Source of the DNA: Rothia sp. (in: high G+C Gram-positive bacteria)
GTDB taxonomy: Bacteria > Actinomycetota > Actinomycetes > Actinomycetales > Micrococcaceae
Direction: 5' to 3'
Assembly: GCA_030524105.1 (NCBI GenBank)
Contig: JAUNHE010000003.1
Location: 124,001-188,000, forward strand
Length of the DNA: 64,000 nucleotides
Below are positions 34,227 through 43,730 of the stretch, piece after piece; within the stretch, counting starts at the first letter, position 1, and the number at the start of each line of letters is the position of its first letter. Under the pieces are notes generated by a model. That model was not told where the DNA came from and did not search any database. It saw only the letters and a program-made list of their open reading frames with translations. Both the position numbers and the translations under genes were made by a program.

Positions 34227-35180
34227 TTAGAAGTAGTAAGGGTAGTTTTGCCACTGGGGAGCGCGCTTTTGTAAAAAGGCATCTCTACCTTCGATTGCCT
34301 CGTCGGTCATATAGGCTAGCCGGGTGGCTTCTCCAGCAAAAATCTGCTGGCCTACCATGCCGTCGTCGGGAAGGTTAAAGGCAAATTTGAGCATACGAAT
34401 AGCCTGGGGAGATTGGCCGGCGATGTGGGCAGCATATTCTAAGCCTTTTTTCTCTAGTTGGCTGTGGGGAACCACCTCGTTCACTGCTCCCATTTCGTAC
34501 ATACGGTGGGCATCGTATTCTTTGGCTAAGAAAAAGATTTCTCGAGCAAACTTCTGCCCCACCTGCCTAGCTAGGAGGGCGGAACCGTAGCCGGCGTCAA
34601 AAGAACCTACGGTAGCATCTGTCTGCTTAAACCTGCCGTACTCGGCAGAGGCAAGGGTTAAGTCTGCTACCACGTGCAGGGAGTGACCGCCACCGGCAGC
34701 CCAGCCATTGACCAAGGCTATGACTACTTTGGGCATAGCCCGAATGAGCCGTTGCACCTCAAGAATGTGCAAGCGGCCGGCCCGGGCCCGGTCGATGCTA
34801 GCTGCCTCATCCCCACTGGCATAGCGGTAGCCATCTCTGCCTCGGATGCGCTGGTCGCCTCCTGAGCAGAAGGCCCAGCCGCCGTCACGTGCAGAGGGGC
34901 CGTTGCCGGTTAGCAGCACGGTAGCAACATCGGGGCTCATGCGGGTATGGTCAAGGGCCTGGTAGAGCTCGTCAACAGTAGCGGGCCTAAAGGCATTGCG
35001 CACTTCGGGCCGGTTAAAGGCAATCCGAACGGCGGGAAGATCGCTGACAATGGCTCCCGCTTCATCGCGTTGCACCTGCCGGTGGTAGGTGATGTCTTTG
35101 AGCTGCGTAAATCCCTCTACCAGTCGCCAGGACAGGGGGTCAAAAATATCCGATACCTGCTCGGGGAGTGCCTTAGTCAT
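34227..35180 (-). CDS. menB: 1,4-dihydroxy-2-naphthoyl-CoA synthase
   Basis: A crotonase-fold enzyme that closes the naphthoate ring. 317 residues with RIAFNRPEVRNAFRP, the oxyanion and active-site stretch FCSGGDQRIRG, VIALVNGWAAGGGHSLHVVADL and TVGSFDAGYGSALLARQVG, all MenB-specific. It ends in the conserved QNYPYYF-type tail. It is immediately upstream of menE on the same strand. Confidence 0.95.
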   Translation of the reverse strand: MTKALPEQVSDIFDPLSWRLVEGFTQLKDITYHRQVQRDEAGAIVSDLPAVRIAFNRPEVRNAFRPATVDELYQALDHTRMSPDVATVLLTGNGPSARDGGWAFCSGGDQRIRGRDGYRYASGDEAASIDRARAGRLHILEVQRLIRAMPKVVIALVNGWAAGGGHSLHVVADLTLASAEYGRFKQTDATVGSFDAGYGSALLARQVGQKFAREIFFLAKEYDAHRMYEMGAVNEVVPHSQLEKKGLEYAAHIAGQSPQAIRMLKFAFNLPDDGMVGQQIFAGEATRLAYMTDEAIEGRDAFLQKRAPQWQNYPYYF

Positions 35181-35199
35181 GTTTTGATTCTACCCAGTT

Positions 35200-36693
35200 C
35201 TAACTCTTGCTTTTAAGGGCGGCTAGCGTGGCAGCAAATTCTTGCTCGATTTGTGGGTTTGGCTTATAGGTCAGGAGGGAGACCAGGAAAGCTAGGAGTA
35301 GGTTAATGATAAACCCGGGCACGATCTCGTACATGCTTTCAGAAAGTGCTGGAATATTACCCCAGATGAAGACCGTGATGGTGGCTGCGATGAGGCCGGC
35401 GATAGCTCCCCAGTTGGTTAGTTTGGGCCAATAGAGACTTAAAAGCACGAGGGGGCCAAAGGCGGCACCAAATCCTGCCCAGGCAAAGGCAACTAGGCCA
35501 AGGATGGAATTGTCCGGGTTCCAGGCAAGTCCGGCTGCAATAAGGGCTACCAGTAGAACGCCGATGCGGCCCATCCATAAGCCGTGCCAGTCATTAAGGC
35601 GCTTTTGGCTGATAACACCGTAGAGGTCTTCGGCTAAAGCTGAGGAACAGACCACTAGCTGGGAGGAAAGAGTGGACATAATTGCGGCCAGAACCGCAGC
35701 AAGAACAAAACCAGAAACAAAGGGGTGTAGCAGGATCTGTGAGAGGTCTAAGAAAACCGACTCGGCAGAGACGGTGTCGGTCAGCTGGGCTTCGGGGTGG
35801 TCCTGAAAGTAGGCAATACCAATAAGTCCTGCTGAACAGGCACCTACAACGGTGAGCAGCATCCAGCTAATACCAATTCTGCGAGCCTGTACGGTGTCCT
35901 TTGCAGAACGGATACCCATAAAGCGCACAATAATATGAGGCTGACCAAAATAGCCCAAACCCCAGGCTGCTGTCGAAATAATGCCGAGCAGGGAGGTGCC
36001 GGCAAAGAGGGATAGGGCTGTTGGGTTGACATCGCTGATAGTTTGCACGGCAGCTGCGGGCCCACCCACATAGCCTAAGGCCATGATTGGCAGTACCAGC
36101 AGGGCCGCTAGCATCAGTAAACCCTGAACAACATCGGTATAAGAGGCGCCTAGGAAGCCACCAAAGAGGGTGTAGAGCACGGTAACAGAGGCCAGCAAAA
36201 GCATGCCCCAGTGGTACTCCAGCCCAAATGAGGACTGGAAGAATTTGCCGCCGGCTACCATGCCTGAGGAAGCGTAAAAGGTGAAGAAAACAAGGGTGAT
36301 CAGGGAAGTGAGTATGCGCAGTAGTTTGGTGTTATCGCGCAGTCTATTGTGAAAAAAGACGGGGATGGTAGCCGAATTTTTTGATATTTCGGTATAGGTT
36401 CGTAGCCGGGGAGCAACAATCTTCCAGTTGGTCCAGGCTCCTATTGTTAAGCCGATGGCCATCCACGCTTCGGCTAGTCCCGAGATGTAGAGGGCCCCGG
36501 GTAGGCCCATGAGCAGCCAGCCGGACATGTCGGACGCTCCGGCGGAAAGAGCCGCTGTAGCGGGGGAGAGAGAACGCCCGCCCAGGATGTAATCGTCCAG
36601 GTTACTATTCTTTTTTCTAGCCCAGAGGCCAATCCAAATCATGGCTGCGAAATAGATGGCTAGTGCCGCAAGCTGGTAGCTAGTGTTGCTCAT
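35200..36693 (-). CDS. putP: Sodium/proline symporter
   Basis: A 497-residue SSS-family transporter with about 13 helices. PutP-type features are DYILGGRSLSPATAALSAGASDMSGWLLMG, GYFGQPHIIVRFM and VLAAIMSTLSSQLVVCSSALAEDLY. It takes up proline with Na+. It may share the transcript with menB, 19 bp downstream. The ribosome site GGGGGAAA precedes ATG 36693. Confidence 0.9.
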   Translation of the reverse strand: MSNTSYQLAALAIYFAAMIWIGLWARKKNSNLDDYILGGRSLSPATAALSAGASDMSGWLLMGLPGALYISGLAEAWMAIGLTIGAWTNWKIVAPRLRTYTEISKNSATIPVFFHNRLRDNTKLLRILTSLITLVFFTFYASSGMVAGGKFFQSSFGLEYHWGMLLLASVTVLYTLFGGFLGASYTDVVQGLLMLAALLVLPIMALGYVGGPAAAVQTISDVNPTALSLFAGTSLLGIISTAAWGLGYFGQPHIIVRFMGIRSAKDTVQARRIGISWMLLTVVGACSAGLIGIAYFQDHPEAQLTDTVSAESVFLDLSQILLHPFVSGFVLAAVLAAIMSTLSSQLVVCSSALAEDLYGVISQKRLNDWHGLWMGRIGVLLVALIAAGLAWNPDNSILGLVAFAWAGFGAAFGPLVLLSLYWPKLTNWGAIAGLIAATITVFIWGNIPALSESMYEIVPGFIINLLLAFLVSLLTYKPNPQIEQEFAATLAALKSKS

Positions 36694-36821
36694 GAATGTT
36701 TCCCCCGGTCCCGGCCAAGATTGTATGTGACTTTCGTTATAATACTGCCTTGACTCTAAGCTATCTAGTCAGCCTGTCCTAAGGCCGCAATCTTTTTACT
36801 AAGAATAGCTTCACTGTGCTG

Positions 36822-37835
36822 TTAAGTATCTCTTGTCTTTTTGTGTCCTAGCTGACGCTGCTGGCCCGTGGCTGGGTTTGCCAGCACCTGCAGCATGGCG
36901 GTGTGGCTAGAAATGCTGATAGCGGACCGGTTGGTTTTCCAGACCAGAACCGCACCGGAGACGGTAATGAGAACAATACCTAGATAGGCCGGCCACGGTA
37001 AGAGTTGCCCCATCATCAAAATGCCAATCAAGGCGCCATTGACGGGATCTAAGCTAAAGAGAACACCAATAACAGCGGCAGAGGTGAGTTTGCCGGCAAT
37101 AGCATCGGCAGAATAGGCCAGGGCAACGCCTAAGGTTCCGGCCGCAAAAATACGAAGCCAACCGCTGCTATCGACAGCGCCGGCAGCCGGTAGTGACCAA
37201 GGAAGTAGGAGGATAGCTGCCAAAGTAACGGAGAGGGTGAGGCCCTTGAGGCCGGCAAGAGCTGGGGAGCCGCCCACCATTCGTGCCGATAAAAAGGTGT
37301 AGCCTGCCATACAGCAGGCGCTTAAGGCTGCCCAAAGGTAACCTTGGAGCTGATGGGATTCTATGGTTGGGCCCGTAATAAGAATGACCCCCAGGAGGGC
37401 TCCTAAAGAGAGGAGGGAGTCCTGCCAGCGCCGGATCCCCACTAAAGAAATAACAAAGGCACCCAGGTATTCGATGGTTACGGCAATCCCCAAGGGAATA
37501 TATTTGACGGCGTTAAAATAGCCCAGCGTCATGAGCACAACAACAAAGCCGTAGATAAGAACCTGGGGCCAGTCATATTTTTTTAGTGCGGCGGGATTGG
37601 GCCGTACAAAAATGAGTAAAATTATGGCTGCGCAACCCATCCGCAAACCCGCCACGGCCATGGGGGAGAACTGATCAAAGAGCTCGGAGACTAAGGCGGT
37701 AGAAGACTGGATGCCCAGCGAACCAAGCATGACCAAGATAAAGGCTGCCGTACCGCGGTGGGCGGCGGGAACCTTAGCGGCAAGGGCCGTTAAGGATAGC
37801 TGTTCTTTAAGCACAAGATCCTTCCTCTGAGACAT
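36822..37835 (-). CDS. EamA/RhtA-type DMT exporter
   Basis: A 337-residue membrane protein with ten helices in two EamA repeats (for example AFILVMLGSLGIQSSTALVSEL, IEYLGAFVISLVG, GVLFSLDPVNGALIGILMMG). It is closest to the RhtA group that exports threonine/homoserine. The first ~25 and last ~35 residues are hydrophilic. The substrate is inferred only from family. Confidence 0.82.
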   Translation of the reverse strand: MSQRKDLVLKEQLSLTALAAKVPAAHRGTAAFILVMLGSLGIQSSTALVSELFDQFSPMAVAGLRMGCAAIILLIFVRPNPAALKKYDWPQVLIYGFVVVLMTLGYFNAVKYIPLGIAVTIEYLGAFVISLVGIRRWQDSLLSLGALLGVILITGPTIESHQLQGYLWAALSACCMAGYTFLSARMVGGSPALAGLKGLTLSVTLAAILLLPWSLPAAGAVDSSGWLRIFAAGTLGVALAYSADAIAGKLTSAAVIGVLFSLDPVNGALIGILMMGQLLPWPAYLGIVLITVSGAVLVWKTNRSAISISSHTAMLQVLANPATGQQRQLGHKKTRDT

Positions 37836-37889
37836 AAAAACGAGGTTTGTTCACAAGGCTCCTGGCCCGCCTGCTAACTGCATCTGCCT

Positions 37890-38855
37890 CTAGCCTTTTG
37901 AACAAGCCTTAACGTACCAGTCCTGTCTACTTATAGTAGCTGGATCAAAGACTTCTAGCATCTGCTGGGCTGTTTGGGGTAGGTGCCAGCCCGGAGACCT
38001 AAAAATTGGTTTTAAGGGTATAGAAGCGGAGATGAGTCGCATCACCTCTGGCAGACCCACCCCCTGCTGCCTTAGTTGGGCTAAAGTTACGGCCCCGTCT
38101 CGTTTGGCCAGACGCTGCCCTTGCTGGTTGAGGGCCAGGGGAACGTGGGCGTAGTGGATGGGCCGGTAGCCTAAAAGTTGGCCTAGGTAAGCCTGACGCG
38201 GTGCCGAAGAGAGCAGATCATGGCCACGGACTACTTGATTGATCCCCTGCCAGTGGTCATCGAGAACAACGGCGAGGTTATAGGCGGGTTTTCCGTCTTT
38301 ACGCAGGAGCACAAAGTCGTCTACCCGGCCGCGGTAGGTGCCCTGAAAATAATCCTTGACGCTCAGAGATGCGGCTGTGGTTTTGAGTCGAATTGCTGCC
38401 GGCAGCTGGCCCTGTAGCTGCTGCCTTTGCTGCTGGCTTAGATTTCTGCAGTTTCCCGGGTAGGAACCCGGAGCTGTGTGTGGGGCAGAACCGGCAGCTT
38501 GGATCTCTTTTCTGGTGCAGTAGCAGGGGTAGGTTAGGCCCCGGGCGGTCAGCTCAGCTACCGTCTTGTGGTAGGCAGCCAGGCGGCTTGACTGATAGAG
38601 GACGGGCCCGTCCCAATCCAGGCCAAGACTGGCTAGGTCCCTTAACTGGCCCTGGGCTGCGCCCGGCTTAACCCGGTCTAAGTCTTCTATACGCAGCAGA
38701 AAGCGGCCACCCTGGTAGCGGGCAAAAAGCCAGGCAAGCAGGGCTGTACGCAGATTGCCTAGGTGCAGATCTCCGGACGGAGAGGGGGCGTAGCGGCCCA
38801 CCGGCAAGTTTGTATCTATATCTGTGGAAGAAGTAGTTGTGCTGGCAGTAGTCAC
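37890..38855 (-). CDS. gluQRS: Glutamyl-Q tRNA(Asp) synthetase
   Basis: A 321-residue GluRS-like catalytic core without an anticodon-binding domain. The class I motif is YAPSPSGDLHLGNLRTALLAWL, the zinc segment YPCYCTRKEI...YPGNCR and the KMSKS equivalent LAKRDGA. It glutamylates queuosine at position 34 of tRNA-Asp. The GTG start at 38855 leaves a Thr/Ser-rich N-terminal tail, so an internal start is possible. Confidence 0.92.
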   Translation of the reverse strand: MTTASTTTSSTDIDTNLPVGRYAPSPSGDLHLGNLRTALLAWLFARYQGGRFLLRIEDLDRVKPGAAQGQLRDLASLGLDWDGPVLYQSSRLAAYHKTVAELTARGLTYPCYCTRKEIQAAGSAPHTAPGSYPGNCRNLSQQQRQQLQGQLPAAIRLKTTAASLSVKDYFQGTYRGRVDDFVLLRKDGKPAYNLAVVLDDHWQGINQVVRGHDLLSSAPRQAYLGQLLGYRPIHYAHVPLALNQQGQRLAKRDGAVTLAQLRQQGVGLPEVMRLISASIPLKPIFRSPGWHLPQTAQQMLEVFDPATISRQDWYVKACSKG

Positions 38856-38986
38856 TCCACAATTTTAACCGTGACCAGTAATTACATGCAGGTAGAGGCA
38901 AGGGGCGCTATGAAAAATACCGCAACACTTCTGCCTTTCTTCGAAATACTGCCAAATGAGTACGGAAATTCGAGTACTTTTAATCT

Positions 38987-39898
38987 ATGGCACGTACACA
39001 TGAAATTTCAGACGGGGTCTATCTAATCGGTACGGATAACTATCGTTTAAACTCTGGGCTGATTGTTGGCGCAGATAAGGCTATGGTTATTGACACCGGT
39101 GCAGGCCCCCGGCAGGGCGCTGAAATTTTGCGTGCTGCCCGCCGTATTACCGAGCTTCCTTTTGTTGTGGTAGCTACCCACGCACATTTTGACCGCTTTA
39201 TGGGCAACGCTGTTTTTGAAGCCGACGGGGTTAAAGAATTCTGGGCTCATGCGCGCGCTGCGCGAGCGATTGAAAACTATGGAGACCGGCAGCGGGCCTA
39301 TGTTGAGGTTTTAGAACCTGAGATGGCTCATCGGCAAGGGCCCAACACTCAGATTGTGGTTCCTAACCGTTTCTTGCCCGGAGACGGCACCCGTGCTTCC
39401 TTTACCAGGGTTGAGCTTGGTTCCCGGGCCGTTACGCTCTTTTATTTGGGTTTGGCCCATACCGATTCAGATGTGCTGGTGGGGGTTGATGACGTTCTTT
39501 TTACCGGGGACATTTTAGAGCAGGGTAGCGACCCCGCGTTTGATGATTCCTATCCTGACCTGTGGGTGAGCACTCTTAAAGACCTTGAGGGCCTGGACCG
39601 TTACCGGATTTTTGTTCCTGGCCACGGAGCTCCGGTAGAGCGCTCTTTTATTGGCAGAATGGCTCAGACTATGCAGTCTGCTATAGATAGCATCCGGGCT
39701 TCTAGCCTTAACACTGCTGCCGGTCCAACCACAGCGGCTATGTATAAGCTGCCCTATTCGGGCGGCGCAACAAGAATTCTTTTGGATCGGCTCCATAGCT
39801 TGGCACAAAAGGAGAACTCCGGTAGCGGTTTATCGCAGGCCCGATTTGAGGATGAGCCTACCGGGCTTACCGGCCCCATTACCATCGGTAAAGGATAG
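38987..39898 (+). CDS. MBL-fold metallo-hydrolase with altered metal motif
   Basis: 303 residues. It has the beta-lactamase fold order: NSGLIVGADKAMVIDTGAG, ATHAHFDRFMGN, LGLAHTDSDVLVGVDDVLFTGDIL and FVPGHGAPV. The first metal motif reads HAHFDR where most relatives have HxHxDH, so the last histidine is replaced by Arg, which should affect the second metal site. The relatives known to me are quinoprotein-relay SoxH-like and cyclase-like hydrolases; the substrate is unknown. A TACTTT hexamer ends six bases before ATG 38987 (possible leaderless start). Confidence 0.85.
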   Translation: MARTHEISDGVYLIGTDNYRLNSGLIVGADKAMVIDTGAGPRQGAEILRAARRITELPFVVVATHAHFDRFMGNAVFEADGVKEFWAHARAARAIENYGDRQRAYVEVLEPEMAHRQGPNTQIVVPNRFLPGDGTRASFTRVELGSRAVTLFYLGLAHTDSDVLVGVDDVLFTGDILEQGSDPAFDDSYPDLWVSTLKDLEGLDRYRIFVPGHGAPVERSFIGRMAQTMQSAIDSIRASSLNTAAGPTTAAMYKLPYSGGATRILLDRLHSLAQKENSGSGLSQARFEDEPTGLTGPITIGKG

Positions 39899-39902
39899 TC
39901 TG

Positions 39903-41138
39903 CTAGTAGGTCCAGACTTTGGTATAGGCAGAGCGCACCTTATTTTGGCTTCTTAACAGGGCAATCTGTAGGGAGCAGGTGAAGGAAGCTACTGCCAGGA
40001 TCATACAGGTGGCGGCCATAATGGACCCACCGGGAATGGGATCGTAGTAGGTTACTAGATACAGGGCTAGGGAACAGAAGCCTAAGAAAAACCCTGCGAT
40101 GCTCATTAGCGGCACCAGAATAAAACCGGAGTAACGGGTGTTGGAGTTGTCCATCTCCTCTGAGCGCATGAACCGTAGCAGGGCCAGCCCAAGGACGGTC
40201 CACATGCTGGTGAGAATCAGGGAGCTGGCCACATCTACCGGTCGGTGCCAGCCGTTAATGATGGTGGAGAATCCTGCTGCCAGGGCAAAACTGCTGCCTA
40301 GAACAGCCACAATAGGGCGAAGCTTTTTGGGCGCCGCTAAAAAGAGGGCAGCCCCTGCTGCTGCGGCAAAGGTGGTATGCCCAGAAGGAGCAGAGTTAAT
40401 CATGGCTTCCTGGATACCGTAGTTGGGTTTAGTGATGACGTAGTTTTTGAGAATCTGGGTGCTAAGGTTAGCAGCCAGAGCAACAGCTATACCAATGATG
40501 GCGGGCACAAAACGATGTTTCCAGATCAGAACAAAGATGAGAGCGATGACGGCCAAAATTCCTGCCGTTGCGGGAACCAGGTCTAGCATACTGCGGGTTT
40601 GGCTCTGGAAGTTCATAAACTGGTAGGAGAATTCGTTAAAGGAGCTTTCGTCCAGGAGCTGGCCAATCCTGCTGCGGATAAAAAAGGTTAAGGCAGCAAT
40701 AAGCGCAGTGGCCAGGACAAGGAGGGCAAAGATGTGCTGTAGCATGGCCCAGACGGTAGGTCGGGTGCGGCGCATCTTCTCCAGGCGCTTGTTGTGGCCA
40801 AGTCCCTGTTCTGCTTCTAGTTCCCGTTGAGGAAAGGAAGTAGGGTCCGGCAGGATCGGGGGTTCTGTCTCTGGCAGAGCTTGGGGCAGCTGGCGGGTAG
40901 GGTTAAGCCTGTCTAGCGGGGCAGGTGTGGCCGGGCTAGGCTGCTCTAGGGGTAAAAGGACGGTTTTTTCCTGTGACCTGTCCTCTTCTCCTGCGGGGGG
41001 TGAAATAATCTGTGTTTCTTGTGTAGAGATATTTTCCGCCTTTGAACGCGCAGCGGTAGAGGGAAGATCCGGCAGAACCTGTGTTTTCTGCTTATCTTCC
41101 CCCAGAGCATAGGGCTGTTCGTCCATGTTGCTTTTCAT
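39903..41138 (-). CDS. PAP2-family membrane phosphatase
   Basis: 411 residues. The N-terminal ~130 residues are hydrophilic and P/Q/E-rich, followed by six helices containing the acid-phosphatase motifs NSAPSGHTTFAAAAGA and NGWHRPVDVASSLI (catalytic His, Arg and Asp). These enzymes dephosphorylate lipid phosphates such as undecaprenyl pyrophosphate. The long soluble N-terminus is unusual for the family and may mediate interaction. It ends five bases before the MBL gene stop (convergent). Confidence 0.85.
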   Translation of the reverse strand: MKSNMDEQPYALGEDKQKTQVLPDLPSTAARSKAENISTQETQIISPPAGEEDRSQEKTVLLPLEQPSPATPAPLDRLNPTRQLPQALPETEPPILPDPTSFPQRELEAEQGLGHNKRLEKMRRTRPTVWAMLQHIFALLVLATALIAALTFFIRSRIGQLLDESSFNEFSYQFMNFQSQTRSMLDLVPATAGILAVIALIFVLIWKHRFVPAIIGIAVALAANLSTQILKNYVITKPNYGIQEAMINSAPSGHTTFAAAAGAALFLAAPKKLRPIVAVLGSSFALAAGFSTIINGWHRPVDVASSLILTSMWTVLGLALLRFMRSEEMDNSNTRYSGFILVPLMSIAGFFLGFCSLALYLVTYYDPIPGGSIMAATCMILAVASFTCSLQIALLRSQNKVRSAYTKVWTY

Positions 41139-41302
41139 AGAACTATTGAGAACTGCCTTTCCAGGGCTGCGATTAATATCCGGGGATTGTTTGGATATTT
41201 CACCTATTGTTTCAGGAACTCTTGAGGTTTTCCTGTGAGGAAACCTGGCATCATCTTAGGGTATATTTTTATAAAAAACGAAGAAGGAGGCATGTTTGCC
41301 CG

Positions 41303-42355
41303 ATGAAGCCTATCAAGCTACCTCCTTTTTTTAGCGGCAAACCGCTGCCGGCACTGACAGATATTCTTTCACAGGCTCACCTTGTCAGCCTGCCTATGGT
41401 GACAACCTTTCGTGCTATTAGCCTGCGTGAGAGTTTGCTGATCCGAGGGCCAGCAGGTTGGGGCGAATTTTCACCCTTTTTAGAGTATGGTCCCAGGGAA
41501 TCTGCAGCCTGGCTTGCCGCTGCTCTTGAAGCGGCCTGGCTAGGTTTTCCCAAGTCAAAAAGGAATAGCCTTGCTGTCAATGCTAGCCTGCCTGCCGTTA
41601 AAGCTGAAGAGGTTAAAACCATTTTGGCAAGGTTTGATGGTGATCTTGCAGAAATAAAAGTAAAAGTTGCCCAGGTTGGTCAAACTTTAGCCGACGATAT
41701 AGCTCGGCTGCGTGAGGTACGGCGTTTATTTCCCCGGGCCCGTCTTAAGGTGGACGCCAATGCGGGCTGGAATTATCAGCAGGCCTTGCTGGCCTTAAGG
41801 GAATTAGAAGAGTTTAACCTGCTCTATATTGAACAGCCCGTTGCTTCTTTATCGGACATGGTTGCTTTGCGCCAGGCTATACGGCAGGAGGGCTTGCGGA
41901 CCCTTGTAGCAGCTGATGAGCTGGTACGTAAGGCTGAGGATCCTTTAGAGGTTGCCCGTAGGGGGGCTGCTGATGTGATTGTTGTTAAGGTGGCTCCCCT
42001 GGGGGGAGTTAGGCGGGCCAGCCAGATTGTGCAGCAGGCTGGCTTACCCGCGGTAGTCTCTTCGGCTTTAGAGACTTCGGTGGGCATCAGGGCAGGCTTA
42101 GCCTTGGCTAGTAGTTTGGATAGCTTGCCCTACGGCTGTGGGCTGGATACGGTTTCTTTGCTGGAGAAAGACGTTTGCCTGCCGTCCTTGAGGGCAGAGC
42201 AGGGCTGGCTGAGGCTAGGACAGGAGCCCCAGCCCCAGCCCCAGTTACTGCGGGCCTATCGGCCGGATCGAGAGCGCTGTGCTTGGTGGCAGCAGCGGCT
42301 GAAATTAACCTACACAGCTCTTGAGCAGATGATAGGGCAGGACGGGGACGGATAG
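41303..42355 (+). CDS. menC: o-succinylbenzoate synthase
   Basis: An enolase-superfamily enzyme of 350 residues that dehydrates SHCHC to o-succinylbenzoate. Ligands and acid/base residues are visible in order: AEIKVKVAQ (Lys), LKVDANAGW (Asp), YIEQPV (Glu), VAADELV (Asp) and VIVVKVAPLGG (Lys). I choose ATG 41303 with AAGGAGG at 41284-41290; the 12-base spacing is long, but earlier starts give a Lys/Arg-rich non-family N-terminus. In related genomes menC and menD lie close together; here an AT-rich block follows. Confidence 0.92.
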   Translation: MKPIKLPPFFSGKPLPALTDILSQAHLVSLPMVTTFRAISLRESLLIRGPAGWGEFSPFLEYGPRESAAWLAAALEAAWLGFPKSKRNSLAVNASLPAVKAEEVKTILARFDGDLAEIKVKVAQVGQTLADDIARLREVRRLFPRARLKVDANAGWNYQQALLALRELEEFNLLYIEQPVASLSDMVALRQAIRQEGLRTLVAADELVRKAEDPLEVARRGAADVIVVKVAPLGGVRRASQIVQQAGLPAVVSSALETSVGIRAGLALASSLDSLPYGCGLDTVSLLEKDVCLPSLRAEQGWLRLGQEPQPQPQLLRAYRPDRERCAWWQQRLKLTYTALEQMIGQDGDG

Positions 42356-42359
42356 AGAC

Positions 42360-42545
42360 TCAGTGCAGGTTTTTAATTTCTTTAAGAAATTCGTAGCAGA
42401 CAAGGAATATAACCGAAAATATGAGGGTGCCGAATACGTATATTGGTTCCATCCAGCCATCGCCAGATAGGAGTCCAATAACTTGAAGTAAGGCACAGTA
42501 AAACACCCAGACAATGAGTAGTTTTTTAATGTTGTTTTTAACCAT
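42360..42545 (-). CDS. Small two-helix membrane protein, unknown
   Basis: 61 residues: MVKNNIKKLL then two hydrophobic helices (LIVWVFYCALLQVIGLL and YVFGTLIFSVIFLVCYEF) and a short Lys-rich end. ATG 42545 has AAGGAAA seven bases upstream. Codons are much more AT-rich than in the neighbouring men genes, suggesting recent acquisition. I do not recognise a family. It ends four bases from the menC stop, convergent. Confidence 0.55.
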   Translation of the reverse strand: MVKNNIKKLLIVWVFYCALLQVIGLLSGDGWMEPIYVFGTLIFSVIFLVCYEFLKEIKNLH

Positions 42546-43533
42546 TTTTATTTCCTTGGTGGTCTAGATTGTAAAATTTCTACCGGCCTGATGGGGCAAG
42601 AGAGGGTGCGTCAGGCGGGTATTCAGCGGCAGTGCTGGCGTTTAGCTGCCTTGAAATAAGCTGGATTAAGCGGTGCTGAAGTGCAGAAATATTAATATAA
42701 TAGGTATGAACATGGGGTAATCTTCCGCTGTTGTTTAACGTGGTGATTAGAGGTTAAGTTGTCGCCTATTACGAGTAAAATTCTAGACTTTTTAAGTATA
42801 GATTTTAATGAACCACTTTTCTTTATTGCTTGAAATAGAAAATAATAATTACCATTTTTTAGCTAGGTTGTTGCCCTTTAAACATTTAATAAAAATCTGT
42901 TGTTTTTACCCGGAAAGTTATTTAAAGGGTTTAGCCAGAGGGCTTGCCGCCTGGAGAGCCCTGCCTGTAGAAAATGACTTACGCTGGCTTCTTCTGCTTG
43001 CTTGTTTTTCTGCTGCTAACCGTCTGCTGGCTTTATGGTTACCTGCTGGTGGGCAAAGTTTGGTTTGGGTGTAGCCGGTTATTCACGCTACGGCAGCTAT
43101 CGTTTTACCTAGTCAAGGCAGGATAGATTGTACGAAAACAAAATAGTGAAGTGAATAAAGAGGGTGGGTCAACCCTCCTTGCTGTTCAACTGAAAAGACA
43201 GATGCAGCTATGTTACATACGGTTCGTTGTGAATTTATGTGATTTATATCAACTTGTCTCAAACGGCTAAAAAATGTTTGACCAAGTAAGGGCTGGGCCG
43301 GCGATTGGATCCCTCAATATATGGGGTATTTATCGTTAGTCTTGGTGGCAAAAGCCCACAAAGAGGCCGGCAAATTTCTGGCCTGAGCCCAGTAGTATAT
43401 GTTATTGTTACAGGACGAAGAAATATTTTCTTTGTAAATTATTTAGCGTTCGAACCGATGCCGGTGTATCCCCGTAAGATCCGGTACGGATCGCTGATAT
43501 TCCCCGGTATCCTGACAGGAAAAAGAGGCTAAA
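42546..43533. other. AT-rich stretch between menC and menD without a confident gene
   Basis: Nearly 1 kb with base composition unlike the flanks. Visible signals: a TATAAT hexamer (42696-42701), a GCCTGA/TCAGGC stem (42586-42616) and a GAGGGT/ACCCTC hairpin (43160-43177) that may be a terminator. Two open frames (42808-43074 and 43305-43532) have poor ribosome sites and unconvincing products, so I leave them out. It may be decayed mobile or horizontally acquired DNA. Confidence 0.5.
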
Positions 43534-43695
43534 ATGTTCCTACTTCAGTCTTCCCCCAAGGCATCGAAAGCTCAATATGTAAGTAATCGAGCCATTAAAA
43601 ACTTTAAGCAAATATTCATGACTCCGGAGCTGACAGAAGAAGAGCGCTGGAATCTCTACTTTGATTATTCTGCAGTAACGTCAAAGGCAGAATAA
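43534..43695 (+). CDS. Small 53-residue protein, unknown
   Basis: The frame MFLLQSSPKASKAQYVSNRA, IKNFKQIFMTPELTEEERWN, LYFDYSAVTSKAE starts at ATG 43534 with AGAGG five to six bases upstream, and a good terminator follows the stop by five bases. The sequence is soluble and ends with an acidic helix; no family comes to mind. The combination of ribosome site, natural composition and terminator makes it likely to be real. It is AT-rich like the island around it. Confidence 0.55.
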   Translation: MFLLQSSPKASKAQYVSNRAIKNFKQIFMTPELTEEERWNLYFDYSAVTSKAE

Positions 43696-43700
43696 AAACT

Positions 43701-43730
43701 AAGGTCCCCGTCAAGTCTGGCTGGGACCTT
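43701..43730 (+). terminator. Terminator after the small gene, before menD
   Basis: AAGGTCCC (43701-43708) pairs with GGGACCTT (43723-43730), followed by TCCTTGTT. It separates the 53-residue gene from menD, which therefore needs its own promoter. Confidence 0.7.

Noticed and set aside
42808-43074. 88-codon frame in the AT-rich island
   Set aside because: No ribosome site, an N-half of low-complexity AT-derived residues and a C-half with random hydrophobic composition; nothing supports translation.
43305-43532. 75-codon frame ending just before the 53-residue gene
   Set aside because: It needs a TTG start without a ribosome site and gives an unstructured-looking product; the AGAGG site at its end belongs to the next ORF.
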